This document shows positions 1 through 9,296 of a stretch of 64,000 nt of DNA, one piece after another. A model generated the notes under the pieces. The model worked only from the letters and a program-made list of their open reading frames with translations. It had not been told where the DNA came from and did not search any database. Source of the DNA: Massilia rubra (GTDB lineage Bacteria; Pseudomonadota; Gammaproteobacteria; Burkholderiales; Burkholderiaceae_D). Position numbers and translations under genes: made by a program. The stretch is from the NCBI RefSeq assembly GCF_011682065.1, contig NZ_VUYU01000028.1, positions 1-64,000 on the forward strand. Reading direction: 5' to 3'. Every line of letters begins with the position of its first letter. Positions within the stretch are counted from its first letter, which is position 1.

Positions 1-443
1 CCACGCCGGCGCCGCCGGCCGCCACGCGGCCGTCGCGCGTGCCGGCCCCGGTTGCGACGCAGCTGGTCATGCGCACGGCCCCTGCCGACCTGCTGGCGCG
101 CGCGCGCCGCCAGGCCGACCTGGGCGACTTGCAGGGCGCCGCCGCCGCCTGCCGCGAGCTGCTGGCGGCCGATCCCGATTCGGCCGACGCCTATTTCATC
201 CTCGGCATGGTGAGCGAATGCGAACAAAAAATGGACGCCGCCGGCGACTACTGGCGCCGCTGCGTCTATCTGAAGCCGGACCACTACGACGCGCTGTGCC
301 ACCTGGCCCTGCTGGCCGAACAAAGCGGCGACCGGGCGCAGGCGAGCGCCTTCAAGCAGCGCGCCGCGCGCATCTACCAGCGCGGTAACGGCAATGGTAA
401 CGGCGGCACCAGCGACAGCGCGCCACGCAAGGCGCTCCGATGA
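1..443 (+). CDS. wspC: WspC-type CheR methyltransferase, C-terminal TPR part (5' end outside window)
   Basis: The frame is open from base 3 to the stop at 441-443, so the gene runs in from outside the window. What is visible is a Pro/Ala-rich linker followed by a TPR-like helical region (LARARRQADLGDLQGAAAAC, then DSADAYFILGMVSECEQKMD, then DHYDALCHLALLAEQSGDRA) and a Gly/Asn-rich tail. WspC proteins are CheR-type MCP methyltransferases with C-terminal TPRs, and this fits that end. The identification rests on the next four genes, which are wspD-E-F-R in canonical order. The methyltransferase domain itself is not visible. The stop overlaps the next start (ATGA). Confidence 0.75.
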   Translation, partial: TPAPPAATRPSRVPAPVATQLVMRTAPADLLARARRQADLGDLQGAAAACRELLAADPDSADAYFILGMVSECEQKMDAAGDYWRRCVYLKPDHYDALCHLALLAEQSGDRAQASAFKQRAARIYQRGNGNGNGGTSDSAPRKALR

Positions 444-1126
444 GCAGCGCCCCCGACACCCTGCACGCGCTCGACGACCAGGATTGCTGGAACAGCATCG
501 GCGTGGCCGGCGACATGAGCTGCCCCAAGCTCGAACAGCATGTCCACTGCCGCAACTGCGAGGTCTACGCCGGCGCGGCCAGGCGCAGCATGCGGCGCCC
601 GGTGGACGCCGCCTACCGCGACGACTGGGCCGCCCTGCTGCGCCAGCCGCAGGCCGCGCGCGCCCAGCACGATAGCTCGGGCCTGGTGTTCCGGCTCGGG
701 CGCGAGTGGCTGATGCTGCCGACCCAGATCGTGGCCTCGGTCGCGCCGATGACGGCCAGCCATTCGCTGCCGCACCGCAGCGGCGGCGGCCTGACCGGCA
801 TCGTCAACGTCGGCGGCACGCTGACGCCGTCGATCGCACTGGCCACCCTGCTCGGCATCGACGAAAACGACGCCCCGCAACAGGGCGGGCGCCATGTGTT
901 CGCGCGCCTGCTCGTCATCAATTGGGAAGAACAGCGCTTCGCCCTGCCGGTGGCCGACCTGCACGGCATCCTGCGCTACGGCGCGGCCAGCGTGGGCGCG
1001 CCGGCGGCCACCCTCAACAAGGGCCTGCAGCGCTTCATCACCGGCGTGCTGACCCACGGCGAGATGCGCATCGGCGTGCTCGATGCGCCGCTGATCGGCC
1101 ACCAACTGAACAGGTTACTGCGATGA
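440..1126 (+). CDS. wspD: WspD-type CheW coupling protein
   Basis: 228-residue CheW-like scaffold that would link the Wsp receptor to the WspE kinase. The N-terminal ~60 residues carry CWNSIGVAGDMSCP and HVHCRNCEVY (Cys16, 28, 37, 40), a Cys-rich segment typical of Wsp CheW homologues and absent from plain CheW. Residues ~75-225 form the CheW domain (VFRLGREWLMLPTQIVASVA, later RFALPVADLHGILRYG). The start overlaps the wspC stop (ATGA) and the end overlaps the wspE start (ATGA), so translation is probably coupled. Whether the four Cys bind metal cannot be told from sequence. Confidence 0.85.
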   Translation: MSSAPDTLHALDDQDCWNSIGVAGDMSCPKLEQHVHCRNCEVYAGAARRSMRRPVDAAYRDDWAALLRQPQAARAQHDSSGLVFRLGREWLMLPTQIVASVAPMTASHSLPHRSGGGLTGIVNVGGTLTPSIALATLLGIDENDAPQQGGRHVFARLLVINWEEQRFALPVADLHGILRYGAASVGAPAATLNKGLQRFITGVLTHGEMRIGVLDAPLIGHQLNRLLR

Positions 1127-3369
1127 GCAGCGGCAGCGGCGACCTCAGTCAATTCTCGATGCTGGACCTGTTCCGCATGGAGGCGGACGGCCAGACCCAG
1201 GTCCTCACCGACGGCCTCCTGAGCATGGAACGCGGCGGCGGCGACGCTGCCACGACCGAATCCATGATGCGCGCCGCCCATTCGATCAAGGGCGCCGCCG
1301 CCATCGTCGGCCTGGACGTCGTGGTGCAGCTGGCGCACGGCATGGAAGACGCCTTCATCGCCGCCCAGCACGGCCAGTTGCAGCTCACCCCCGCGCGCAT
1401 CGACGTGCTGCTGGCCGGGGTCGACCTGATCCTGCAGTTTTCGACCCTGGACGAAGCCGCCCTGCCGGCCTGGCTGGAACAGCACGGCGCGCGCATCGGC
1501 GCCACCATGAACAGCATCGCCGGCATTGCGCAGATCGCGTCGGCGCCGCCGCCCGACCCGCTTCCGGCCGCGCCGCCGGTGGCGCTGCCGGAACCGGCCG
1601 CGCCGCCCGACGAAGCGGCGCCGCATCGGGTCGCGGGCGCGCCCAAGGCGACCCAGAACTTCGACCGCCTGCTGGCGCTGGCCAGCGAGTCGCGCATCAA
1701 CGCCCACCAGATGCACCCGTTCATCGCGCAGCTGCAGCGCTTCAAGCGCAACCAGGCGAGCCTGTTCCAGGCGCTCGAACAACTGCACGACGCGGTGGTG
1801 CGCGGCGGCGACCAGGCCCTGATCGAGCAATCGGCCCTGACCGGCCAGAAAGCCCATCCGCTCAAGCAGTTCATGCTCGAACACATGGCCGACATCGAAA
1901 GCTACGAGCGGCGCCTGCTGGGGGTCTCGAAAAACCTGGTGGACGAAGTATTGACACTGCGCATGCGCCCTTTCCGCGACGGCGTGCAAGCCTTTCCGCG
2001 CATGGTGCGCGACCTGGCGCGCAGCCTGGGCAAGGAGGCGCAGCTCGTGATCGAAGGCGAAGACACGCTGGTCGACCGCGACATCCTGGCGCGCATCGAA
2101 AGCCCGCTCAACCACATGCTGCGCAACGCCGTCGACCACGGCATGGAAACCCAGGCCGAGCGCATCGCCGCCGGCAAGCCGGCGCTCGGGACCATCGTGC
2201 TCGAAGCGCGCCACCGCGCCGGCATGCTCAGTATCGAGATTGCGGACGACGGGCGCGGCGTGGACATCGAGCGCATCCGGCGCCAGGTGGTCGAGCGCAA
2301 GATGGCCAGCGCCACGATGGCGGCGGCCATGTCGCAGCCCGAGCTGATTGAATTCCTGTTCCTGCCCGCCTTCAGCCTGAAGGAAACCACCAGCGCCATC
2401 TCCGGGCGCGGCGTGGGGCTCGATATCGTGCACCAGACGATCCGCGAACAGAATGGCACGGTGCGCATCGAGTCGGTGCCCGGCGCCGGCTTTCGCACCT
2501 TGATCACCCTGCCGCTGACGCAATCGATCGTGCGCGCGCTGGTGATCGACGTGCAGGGCGAAGCCTACGCAATCCCGATCGTCAAGGTCGAACGCGTGCT
2601 CAAGGTGCCGCAAAGCGAGATCCACACGCTTGAGAACAAGCAGTTCTTCGACTTCGGCGGCGAACACCTCGGCCTGGTGTCGGCGGCCCAGGTGCTGGAA
2701 CTGGGCCAGATCGGCGCCGGCGCGGGCGAGCTGCCGGTGGTGGTGATCGGCGCGGCCCAGCGCCGCTACGCGCTGGTGGTCGATGCGATCCGCGGCGAAC
2801 AAAGCCTGGCGGTGCAGGCGCTCGACCCGATCTTCGGCAAGATGCGCGACATCAGCGCCGGCGCCCTGCTCGACGACGGCGCCCCGGTCCTGATCCTGGA
2901 CGTGCCGGACCTGCTGCTGTCGATCGACAAACTGCTGCACGAAGGCGGCCTGCACCAGCTGGGCGCGCGCGGCGGCCCCGAAAAACGCAAGGTCAAGCGC
3001 ATCCTGGTGGTGGACGATTCGCTCACCGTGCGCGAAATGGAACGCAAGCTGCTGCAGGGGCGCGGCTACCAGGTCGACATCGCCATTGACGGCATCGACG
3101 GCTGGAACGTGGTGCGCAGCGGCGACTACGATCTGTTAATCACCGACGTCGACATGCCGCGCATGGACGGCATCGAACTCGTTGGCCTGGTCAAGAAGGA
3201 TATCCATTTGTACAAACTGCCCGTGATGATCGTCTCCTACAAGGACCGTCCCGAAGACCGCGCGCGCGGCATGAGCGCCGGCGCCGACTACTATCTGACC
3301 AAGGGCAGCTTCCACGACGAGACCCTGCTCGACGCCGTGTTCGACCTGATCGGAGAGGCCGGCCTATGA
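1123..3369 (+). CDS. wspE: WspE-type hybrid CheA histidine kinase with C-terminal receiver
   Basis: 748 residues from the ATG at 1123, which overlaps the wspD stop. An open frame extends upstream, but it lies inside wspD and is not the start. Domains in order: HPt with phospho-acceptor His53 (AAHSIKGAAA); a Pro/Ala linker around 135-170; dimerisation and ATPase regions (N box NHMLRNAVDHGME, G box DDGRGVDIERI, SGRGVGLDIV); a CheW-like domain (~residues 465-610); and a C-terminal REC with probable phospho-Asp675 (LLITDVDMPRMDG). In Wsp systems this kinase phosphorylates WspR and WspF. The length matches WspE rather than a standard CheA without receiver. Confidence 0.92.
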   Translation: MSSGSGDLSQFSMLDLFRMEADGQTQVLTDGLLSMERGGGDAATTESMMRAAHSIKGAAAIVGLDVVVQLAHGMEDAFIAAQHGQLQLTPARIDVLLAGVDLILQFSTLDEAALPAWLEQHGARIGATMNSIAGIAQIASAPPPDPLPAAPPVALPEPAAPPDEAAPHRVAGAPKATQNFDRLLALASESRINAHQMHPFIAQLQRFKRNQASLFQALEQLHDAVVRGGDQALIEQSALTGQKAHPLKQFMLEHMADIESYERRLLGVSKNLVDEVLTLRMRPFRDGVQAFPRMVRDLARSLGKEAQLVIEGEDTLVDRDILARIESPLNHMLRNAVDHGMETQAERIAAGKPALGTIVLEARHRAGMLSIEIADDGRGVDIERIRRQVVERKMASATMAAAMSQPELIEFLFLPAFSLKETTSAISGRGVGLDIVHQTIREQNGTVRIESVPGAGFRTLITLPLTQSIVRALVIDVQGEAYAIPIVKVERVLKVPQSEIHTLENKQFFDFGGEHLGLVSAAQVLELGQIGAGAGELPVVVIGAAQRRYALVVDAIRGEQSLAVQALDPIFGKMRDISAGALLDDGAPVLILDVPDLLLSIDKLLHEGGLHQLGARGGPEKRKVKRILVVDDSLTVREMERKLLQGRGYQVDIAIDGIDGWNVVRSGDYDLLITDVDMPRMDGIELVGLVKKDIHLYKLPVMIVSYKDRPEDRARGMSAGADYYLTKGSFHDETLLDAVFDLIGEAGL

Positions 3370-4385
3370 AGATCGGGATCGCCAACGACGTCGCCATGGC
3401 GGCCGAAGCGCTGCGCCGCGTGGTGGCCAGCACCAGCGAGCACCAGGTGGTGTGGATCGCGCGCACCGGCCTGGAAGCGGTGCGCCTGTGCGCCGACAAC
3501 CGCCCCGACCTGGTCCTGATGGACCTGAACATGCCGGAACTGGACGGGGTCGAAGCGACGCGCCAGATCATGGAAAGAACACCGTGCGCGATCTTGGTGG
3601 TCACCGGCCAGCCGCAGGACAATGTGAGCCAGGTGTTCCGCGCCCTCGGCGCCGGCGCGCTCGACGTCACCGCCACGCCGCTGCTGGCGCGCGGTGACGG
3701 GGGCGATAGCGCACTGCTGCACAAAATCAAAACCATCGGCAAACTGATCCGCGTGAGCGGCGCCGAAGCCCATCCCGCGCATGTGCCCGAGCGCGCCGAC
3801 GCCAGGATCAAGCATCTGCTGGCCATCGGTTCATCGACCGGCGGCCCGATCGCCGTGGCCAAGATCCTGGCCGGCTGGAACCCGGCCCCCGGCACCGCCA
3901 TCGTGGTGGTCCAGCACATCGACGAAAACTTCGCGGCGCACTTTTCCAAGTGGCTCGGCGAACAGCTCCTGATGCCGGTGCGCGTGGTCGAAGACGGCGA
4001 TCCGCTCGAAGCGGGCTGCGTGCAGGTCGCCCGCACCAACGACCATCTGGTCCTGAGCGCGCGCCACCGCCTGCACTACGACGACGTGCCGCGCGATTAC
4101 GCCTACCGGCCCTCGGTCGACGTGTTTTTCCACTGCGTGGCGCGCAACTGGGAAGGCGACGCGACCGGGGTGCTGCTGACCGGGATGGGGCGCGACGGCG
4201 CCGCCGGCCTGCTCGCCATGCGCCAGGCCGGCAAGGCCACCATCGCCCAGGACCAGGCCAGCAGCGCCGTGTACGGCATGCCACGCGCCGCCGCTGAAAT
4301 CGATGCCGCGCAGCAAATTTTGTCGTTAGAAAACATCGGGCGCGCATTGCGCAGTAGAATTGGGTCGAAACTGGCCGGGAATTGA
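3366..4385 (+). CDS. wspF: WspF-type CheB methylesterase response regulator
   Basis: 339 residues. The N-terminal receiver (LVLMDLNMPELDG) is followed by a CheB methylesterase domain with the catalytic triad visible: Ser157 in GSSTGGP, His in QHIDENFAAHF, and Asp in TGMGRDGAAGL. It would demethylate the Wsp receptor and reset kinase output; loss of WspF in Pseudomonas locks the pathway on (family knowledge). The start overlaps the wspE stop (ATGA). Position between the hybrid CheA and a REC-GGDEF regulator supports wspF over a flagellar cheB. Confidence 0.92.
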   Translation: MKIGIANDVAMAAEALRRVVASTSEHQVVWIARTGLEAVRLCADNRPDLVLMDLNMPELDGVEATRQIMERTPCAILVVTGQPQDNVSQVFRALGAGALDVTATPLLARGDGGDSALLHKIKTIGKLIRVSGAEAHPAHVPERADARIKHLLAIGSSTGGPIAVAKILAGWNPAPGTAIVVVQHIDENFAAHFSKWLGEQLLMPVRVVEDGDPLEAGCVQVARTNDHLVLSARHRLHYDDVPRDYAYRPSVDVFFHCVARNWEGDATGVLLTGMGRDGAAGLLAMRQAGKATIAQDQASSAVYGMPRAAAEIDAAQQILSLENIGRALRSRIGSKLAGN

Positions 4386-4427
4386 GTCTCCACCTTCGCG
4401 CCGGCACTACCGAAAAGCTGATTATCG

Positions 4428-5465
4428 ATGTCTGATGTAAACAAACCCTACATGCCGGAGCCGGCCGTTTTCAAGGTGCGGGTCCTGATGGTGGACGACC
4501 AGGCGATCATCGTCGAGGCGGTGCGGCGCATGCTGGCCGACCAGGCCGACATCGAATACCACTACGTGCTCGACTCCTCGCTGGCGCTCGAGACGGCCGA
4601 ACAATTGCAGCCGACCCTGATTTTGCAAGACCTGGTCATGCCCGGCATCGACGGCTTCGGCCTGATCGCCCAGTACCGCGAGCGCGACAGCCTGCGCCAG
4701 GTGCCGGTGATCGTGCTCTCGGCCAAGGAAGACCCCAAGCTCAAGGCGCACAGCTTCGCGGTGGGCGCCAACGACTACATGGTCAAGCTGCCGGACAAGC
4801 TGGAACTGCTGGCGCGGGTGCGCTACCACTCGGCGGCGCACACCAGCCGCCTGCAGCGCGACGAAGCGTTTCGCTTCCTGCGCGAGAGCCAGCAAAAACT
4901 GGCCGAAGCGAACATCGAACTGCAAAAGCTGGCCGCCCTGGACGGCCTGACCGGGATCGCCAACCGGCGCCGTTTCGACGACGTCATCACGCTCGAATGG
5001 CAGCGCGGCCAGCGCGAACAGAAGCCGCTGTCGCTGCTGATGTGCGACATCGACTGCTTCAAGGCCTACAACGATACCTTCGGCCACCTCGCGGGCGACC
5101 TGTGCCTGAAAAAAGCGGCGGCCGTGCTGACCGAAAACCTCAAGCGTCCGGCCGACCTGGCGGCGCGCTATGGCGGCGAAGAGTTCGCCATCATCCTGCC
5201 CGAAACCAGCCTGGCCGGTGCGCAAGTGGTGGCCGACGCCGTGCGCAGCCACCTCGAAAGGCTGGCGATGGAGCATCCCCAGGCGGCCGGCGGCATCGTC
5301 ACCATGTCGATCGGCGTGGCCAGCGTGGTGCCCTCGCGCGGCGACAGCCCCGCCAACCTGACCGCGCGCGCCGACAAGGCGCTGTACGCGGCCAAGACGG
5401 GCGGGCGCAACCGCGTATGCGTGGCCGAATCCGAGATCCCCCCACCTGAAGAAGGAAGTCCATGA
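4428..5465 (+). CDS. wspR: WspR-type diguanylate cyclase response regulator
   Basis: 345 residues. REC domain first (~15-135, phospho-Asp68 in [13 protein letters not shown]), then a helical linker ([20 protein letters not shown]), then a GGDEF domain with an intact GGEEF active site (residues 249-253) and an upstream RxxD inhibitory site (RPAD). It should make c-di-GMP when phosphorylated by WspE. It follows wspF after a 42-base gap, the only gap in the cluster, and no strong Shine-Dalgarno is evident. Its stop overlaps the ppnP start (ATGA). Confidence 0.93.
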   Translation: MSDVNKPYMPEPAVFKVRVLMVDDQAIIVEAVRRMLADQADIEYHYVLDSSLALETAEQLQPTLILQDLVMPGIDGFGLIAQYRERDSLRQVPVIVLSAKEDPKLKAHSFAVGANDYMVKLPDKLELLARVRYHSAAHTSRLQRDEAFRFLRESQQKLAEANIELQKLAALDGLTGIANRRRFDDVITLEWQRGQREQKPLSLLMCDIDCFKAYNDTFGHLAGDLCLKKAAAVLTENLKRPADLAARYGGEEFAIILPETSLAGAQVVADAVRSHLERLAMEHPQAAGGIVTMSIGVASVVPSRGDSPANLTARADKALYAAKTGGRNRVCVAESEIPPPEEGSP

Positions 5466-5773
5466 GCATGATTGAAAACGTCGCCGTCAGCAAAAAGTCG
5501 AACATCTACTTCGACGGCAAATGCGTCTCGCACACGGTGTTGCTGGCCGATGGCAGCAAAAAAACGGTGGGGGTGATTTTTCCCTCGCAGCTGACCTTCA
5601 ACACGGCGGCGCCGGAAGTGATGGAAATCGTCGCCGGCAAATGCCGGGTCAAGCTGGCCGGCAGCGACGCGTGGCAAGATTACGGCGCGGGCGAGCGCTT
5701 CAGCGTCGGCGCCAACACGGCGTTCGAGATCGACACCATCGAGACGCTCGACTACGTCTGCCACTTCGGCTGA
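5462..5773 (+). CDS. ppnP: Pyrimidine/purine nucleoside phosphorylase (DUF1255/YaiE)
   Basis: 103 residues, the full length of the PpnP/YaiE cupin family, which phosphorolyses diverse nucleosides to free base and ribose-1-phosphate. Matching segments are [53 protein letters not shown] and the cupin end [26 protein letters not shown] ribosome site sits inside the wspR end, and the start overlaps the wspR stop as ATGA, so it looks translationally coupled to the Wsp operon. A functional tie to c-di-GMP signalling is not established; the coupling may only reflect gene packing. Confidence 0.9.
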   Translation: MSMIENVAVSKKSNIYFDGKCVSHTVLLADGSKKTVGVIFPSQLTFNTAAPEVMEIVAGKCRVKLAGSDAWQDYGAGERFSVGANTAFEIDTIETLDYVCHFG

Positions 5774-5817
5774 CCCGATTGAACGCCGCTGAATTAACTC
5801 CGCTTACCACAGAACTA

Positions 5818-5922
5818 AGCTCCGTCATTCCCGCGCAGGCGGGAATCCAAGGCATCTTTGCTGAGCGACGGTGCCTTGGATTGCCGTGGGGGCGCCTAGC
5901 CCTGCGCGGGAATGACGGAGCT
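5818..5922. repeat. Long imperfect palindrome with dRS3-like core
   Basis: Perfect 22-bp arms (5818-5839 and 5901-5922) contain CGTCATTCCCGCGCAGG. Inside them is a second stem, CCAAGGCA/TGCCTTGG. The element lies between the convergent ends of ppnP and the GH3 gene and could serve as a two-way terminator stem, though no T-run follows. It is a diverged copy of the element at 44311-44401: the right half has acquired changes near 5881-5900. The core resembles the ATTCCC-N8-GGGAAT dRS3 repeats of Neisseria. Confidence 0.8.
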
Positions 5923-5967
5923 CAAGCTAGCGGCATTACACCTGGCATCCGTTTCTCATTACGACAG

Positions 5968-8900
5968 TTACTGCACGAAGCGGATCTGACGCAGCTTGTA
6001 CTGCACGCCCTGCTGATCGCCCCACTTCGGCAAGGTGCCGAACGGCATGCCGATATTGCGCAGGTCAAAGCAAGGATCGGCCGCCGCAATCAGCGTGCTG
6101 ACCTTGACCGAGACCGGCGTCCAGCCACCCGGGGCCGGACGGCCGAAGACATAATCGCCCGACTTGCAATTGGTGCCCGGGCTTTCCATCTTGACCGCCA
6201 GGCCGCCGCTATTGGCCCCATAGCTGCCGACATTGATCTCGAACTGCAGGGTGCCGCCGGCGAAGTTGCTCAAATTCACAGGTGTGCCGGTGATCATCAC
6301 CAGGCCGTCGCCACCGTCGGCGGCGAAGCGCATGTCCAGCCCATCGGCTTGTGTGATGCTGGCCTTGACGTGGCTGCCATTGGACGAGTACGTGGTCAGC
6401 GCCAGGTCGCCCGTCAGCGCACCCGCGCTGAACACGCCGTACGTCGGCCCCGGCAGCGGCGGCCCGAACACCACCGGTTCCGGCACCAGGCTGGCGCAGG
6501 TGGCGGCGTCGGCATCCTTGGCCGCGCCCGGCACCCAGCGGATGTTGGCGAACGAGGCCGCAAACGCCTTCTCGGTGTAGACCAGGAACGGCGTATCGAC
6601 CAGGGTGAAGTCGGCGCCCTTGGCGGCGAAGCAGGACAGCGGCAATTTCACGGTGCGCTTCAGCGCCAGCGGCAAGCCCTTGAACAAACTGGTGGCGTCG
6701 ACTTCGCCCGCGCAAGGGTGCTTGCAGTCCACCCGCATTTTCACGGCCCCGGCCGGCGCCTTGTGCACGATGGTGTCGAACACCAGGGCCGCGTCGGCGT
6801 TGAGGTAGCTTTCACGGTCGGCCGTGGTCGCCGCTTGCGAGTAAAACTGGCCGGCGCCGCTCCAGGTGATTTTCTTGCCGTCCTGCTGGACATTGATCTG
6901 GGTGGTCTCGGCTTTGACGTTGGGCAGGGTCGTGACCGCGTTCAAGTCGGCGCCCAGCGGCAGCGACCACGCGCTCGGGTCGCCGATGCGGGTCGTGTAG
7001 GGCGCCTGGTCGGCCGAGCGGAACACGTCCAGGTCGCTACTCGCCTGGCTGCCGTTACCGGCGACCTGGGCGCAACCGAGGGTGGGCGCCGTTTCGTCGA
7101 GTTTAGCCAGTCTGGTGTCGTCCGCGTAGCGCATCCCGAAGCCATAGGCAAACAGCGGATCGTAGCTGGCGTCGCCCTTGTTGGCCATCTGGCACGCCGT
7201 TTTGGGCCACGAGAACGACAGCTTGCCGTTGAAGTCCAGATTGACGTCGCCATTGTCCTTGCGGAACAGCACATCGGTGACACCCTTGCCTTCGGTGCCG
7301 GGCAGCCAGGCCACCACGAACGCATTCGAGCGGTTCAGTTCCTTGTTGACCCAGACCGGACGGCCTGTGATCAGCACGCTGACCACCGGCACGCCCTTGC
7401 CGCTGACGGCATCGAGCACGGCCAGGTCTTCCGGATAGCGGCGCGCGTGCTCCAGGGTGCCGCTCTTGCCGATGTCGCCCACCCCTTCGGCGTACGGGGT
7501 TTCGCCGATGACGGCGATGACGGCCTTGAAGTCGGCTGGCTTGACGTCGGCGCCGTTCGGGCTGTAGACCACGTTGGCGTCGCCGGCCACCGACTTGATC
7601 GCCGCCAGGATGCTGTCCGCGTTCGGGAAGTCGGCATTGGTATTGGCCGTGCCCTGCCAGGTGAGCGACCAGCCGCCGGTTTGATTGGACAGGCTGTCGG
7701 CGCTTTTGCCGACCACCAGGATCTTGTCACCACGCTTGAGCGGCAACACCTTGTTGTCGTTTTTCAGCAGCACAAGCGACTTTTGCACCGCTTCGCGCGC
7801 CAGTGCACGATGCTGCAGACGGCTGGCGTCGGTGTACTGGCGTTCCAGCGGCGATTTGGCGCTCATGATGCCGGCGCGAAATTTCACGCGCAGGATGCGG
7901 GTGACGGCATCATTAATGCGCGCCAGCGGAATGTCGCCCTTGTTGATCGAGGCGATGGTGTTGTCGATGAACTCTTTCCACTTGTCCGGGACCATGATCA
8001 TGTCGACGCCGGCGTTGATCGCCTGTGGGCAGCCGCCGTCGCTGCAGCCCGGCACCTGGGCGTGGCCGTTCCAGTCGCCGATGACGAAGCCGTCAAAGCC
8101 CATCTTGGTCTTGAGCACATCGGTCAGCATCTCTTTGCTGCCGTGCATTTTGCCGACCTTGATAGTCAGGCTCTCATTGTCCCAGCTGTTAAACGAGGCC
8201 ATCACGGTCTGGGCGCCGGCGCCGAGGGCGTGGTAATACCCCTGGCCATGGATGTTGATCATGTCGTTGCGGCTGGACATGTTGACGCCTTGATCCCTGC
8301 CAAGATCGGTACCGCCGTCGCCGATGAAGTGCTTGGCCGTGGCGATGACGTTGCCGCCGCCGGCGAAATCATTCTGCAAGCCCTTGACCATTTCACGCGC
8401 GTATTTGGTGACGATCAAGGGATCTTCCGAATAGCTTTCGTAGGTGCGGCCCCAGCGGTCATCGCGCACCACCGCCAGGGTCGGGGCGAAGGTCCAGTCG
8501 ATCCCGGTGGAATATACTTGCGCGGCCACGGCCGCGCCGATGCGGCGCATCATGGCCGGATCGTTGGCTGCGCCCAGGCCGATGTTATGCGGGAACATGG
8601 TCGCGCCGAACACATTATTGTGGCCGTGCACCGCGTCGGTACCCCAGATCACCGGGATCTTGACCTTGGCATCGGTGGCCATCGACGCTTTCCAGTACGC
8701 GTCGGCCAGCTTGACCCAGTCTGCCGGCGCGGCCAGCTTGTTGTTACCGGGGAAAGAACCACCGCCGTTCAGCACCGAACCGATGTAGTACTGGCGCACC
8801 TGCTCCGGCGTGATGCTCTTGATTTCAGGCTGCGTCATCTGGCCGACTTTCTCGGCCACGCTCATCCCCGCCACGATGGCGGCGATGGCGGACTCGATCG

Positions 8901-9093
8901 CCGGATCTTTCTTGATATCGCTGGTCACGTTGGGAAAATCGCTGTACTGCGTCACCGCGTCGACGGCGACCGGCGGCGGCGTGGGGATCTCCGGCCTGGC
9001 CGGGTCGCTGTCGCCATCGCAGGCGGCCAGCATGGCGCCACAGGCGGCCGCTGCCAGCAGCGTCCGGATCAAGGTAGGTAAGGTGTCTCGCAT
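5968..9093 (-). CDS. Glycoside hydrolase family 3 lipoprotein (exo-beta-glucosidase/glucanase type)
   Basis: 1041 residues from the ATG at 9093, preceded by an AGGAGA site; the open frame continues upstream without support. A lipoprotein signal (LLAAAACGAMLAAC, lipid Cys25) is followed by a Pro-rich spacer and the two GH3 domains. The nucleophile is probably Asp340 in GFDGFVIGDWNGH; the C-terminal GH3 domain starts near SLVLLKNDNKVLPL and ends at FAYGFGM. The last ~270 residues are a beta-rich ExoP-like domain. It is probably outer-membrane or periplasmic and trims beta-1,3/1,4-glucans or cello-oligosaccharides. A LacI-type palindrome lies about 105 bases upstream. Confidence 0.88.
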   Translation of the reverse strand: MRDTLPTLIRTLLAAAACGAMLAACDGDSDPARPEIPTPPPVAVDAVTQYSDFPNVTSDIKKDPAIESAIAAIVAGMSVAEKVGQMTQPEIKSITPEQVRQYYIGSVLNGGGSFPGNNKLAAPADWVKLADAYWKASMATDAKVKIPVIWGTDAVHGHNNVFGATMFPHNIGLGAANDPAMMRRIGAAVAAQVYSTGIDWTFAPTLAVVRDDRWGRTYESYSEDPLIVTKYAREMVKGLQNDFAGGGNVIATAKHFIGDGGTDLGRDQGVNMSSRNDMINIHGQGYYHALGAGAQTVMASFNSWDNESLTIKVGKMHGSKEMLTDVLKTKMGFDGFVIGDWNGHAQVPGCSDGGCPQAINAGVDMIMVPDKWKEFIDNTIASINKGDIPLARINDAVTRILRVKFRAGIMSAKSPLERQYTDASRLQHRALAREAVQKSLVLLKNDNKVLPLKRGDKILVVGKSADSLSNQTGGWSLTWQGTANTNADFPNADSILAAIKSVAGDANVVYSPNGADVKPADFKAVIAVIGETPYAEGVGDIGKSGTLEHARRYPEDLAVLDAVSGKGVPVVSVLITGRPVWVNKELNRSNAFVVAWLPGTEGKGVTDVLFRKDNGDVNLDFNGKLSFSWPKTACQMANKGDASYDPLFAYGFGMRYADDTRLAKLDETAPTLGCAQVAGNGSQASSDLDVFRSADQAPYTTRIGDPSAWSLPLGADLNAVTTLPNVKAETTQINVQQDGKKITWSGAGQFYSQAATTADRESYLNADAALVFDTIVHKAPAGAVKMRVDCKHPCAGEVDATSLFKGLPLALKRTVKLPLSCFAAKGADFTLVDTPFLVYTEKAFAASFANIRWVPGAAKDADAATCASLVPEPVVFGPPLPGPTYGVFSAGALTGDLALTTYSSNGSHVKASITQADGLDMRFAADGGDGLVMITGTPVNLSNFAGGTLQFEINVGSYGANSGGLAVKMESPGTNCKSGDYVFGRPAPGGWTPVSVKVSTLIAAADPCFDLRNIGMPFGTLPKWGDQQGVQYKLRQIRFVQ

Positions 9094-9197
9094 CTTGTTG
9101 GTCTCCTGATTGAGTGGCCGGGGCCCGCCAGTGCTGTGCCGCACCGTGAACGGACACCCAGGCAAGGAAGCGCCGGCAATCGCGGAAAGCGAAATTG

Positions 9198-9207
9198 GAA
9201 GCGCTTC
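9198..9207. promoter_or_regulatory. Candidate LacI-family operator upstream of the GH3 gene
   Basis: Perfect 10-bp palindrome GAAGCGCTTC within TTGGAAGCGCTTCACT, in the 203-base gap between the murB end and the GH3 start. The centre CG and flanking form fit LacI-family operators such as those controlling glycosidase genes. It is about 105 bases upstream of the GH3 ATG, where a repressor could act. No matching regulator gene is adjacent, and the operator at 38866-38879 has a different sequence. Confidence 0.5.
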
Positions 9208-9296
9208 ACTCACACTTTCATTATTTAACAGAATTAACCAAAAAGATAATGTTTTCTGAACATTTTCGCCAGGCGCGGGCCTGGCGCGCATGGACA

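Noticed and set aside
4181-4385. wspF as a flagellar chemotaxis cheB
   Set aside because: The neighbours are a CheA with C-terminal receiver and a REC-GGDEF regulator, and the CheW has the Cys-rich Wsp N-terminus; no che or fli genes are present.
5521-9081. Very long open frame on the plus strand antisense to the GH3 gene
   Set aside because: No domain or sensible composition (His/Arg/Val-rich); the minus strand codes an intact GH3 enzyme. It is an effect of high-GC codon bias. The same holds for other long antisense frames, for example 52692-55223, 48174-50963, 32088-35306 and 57361-59109.
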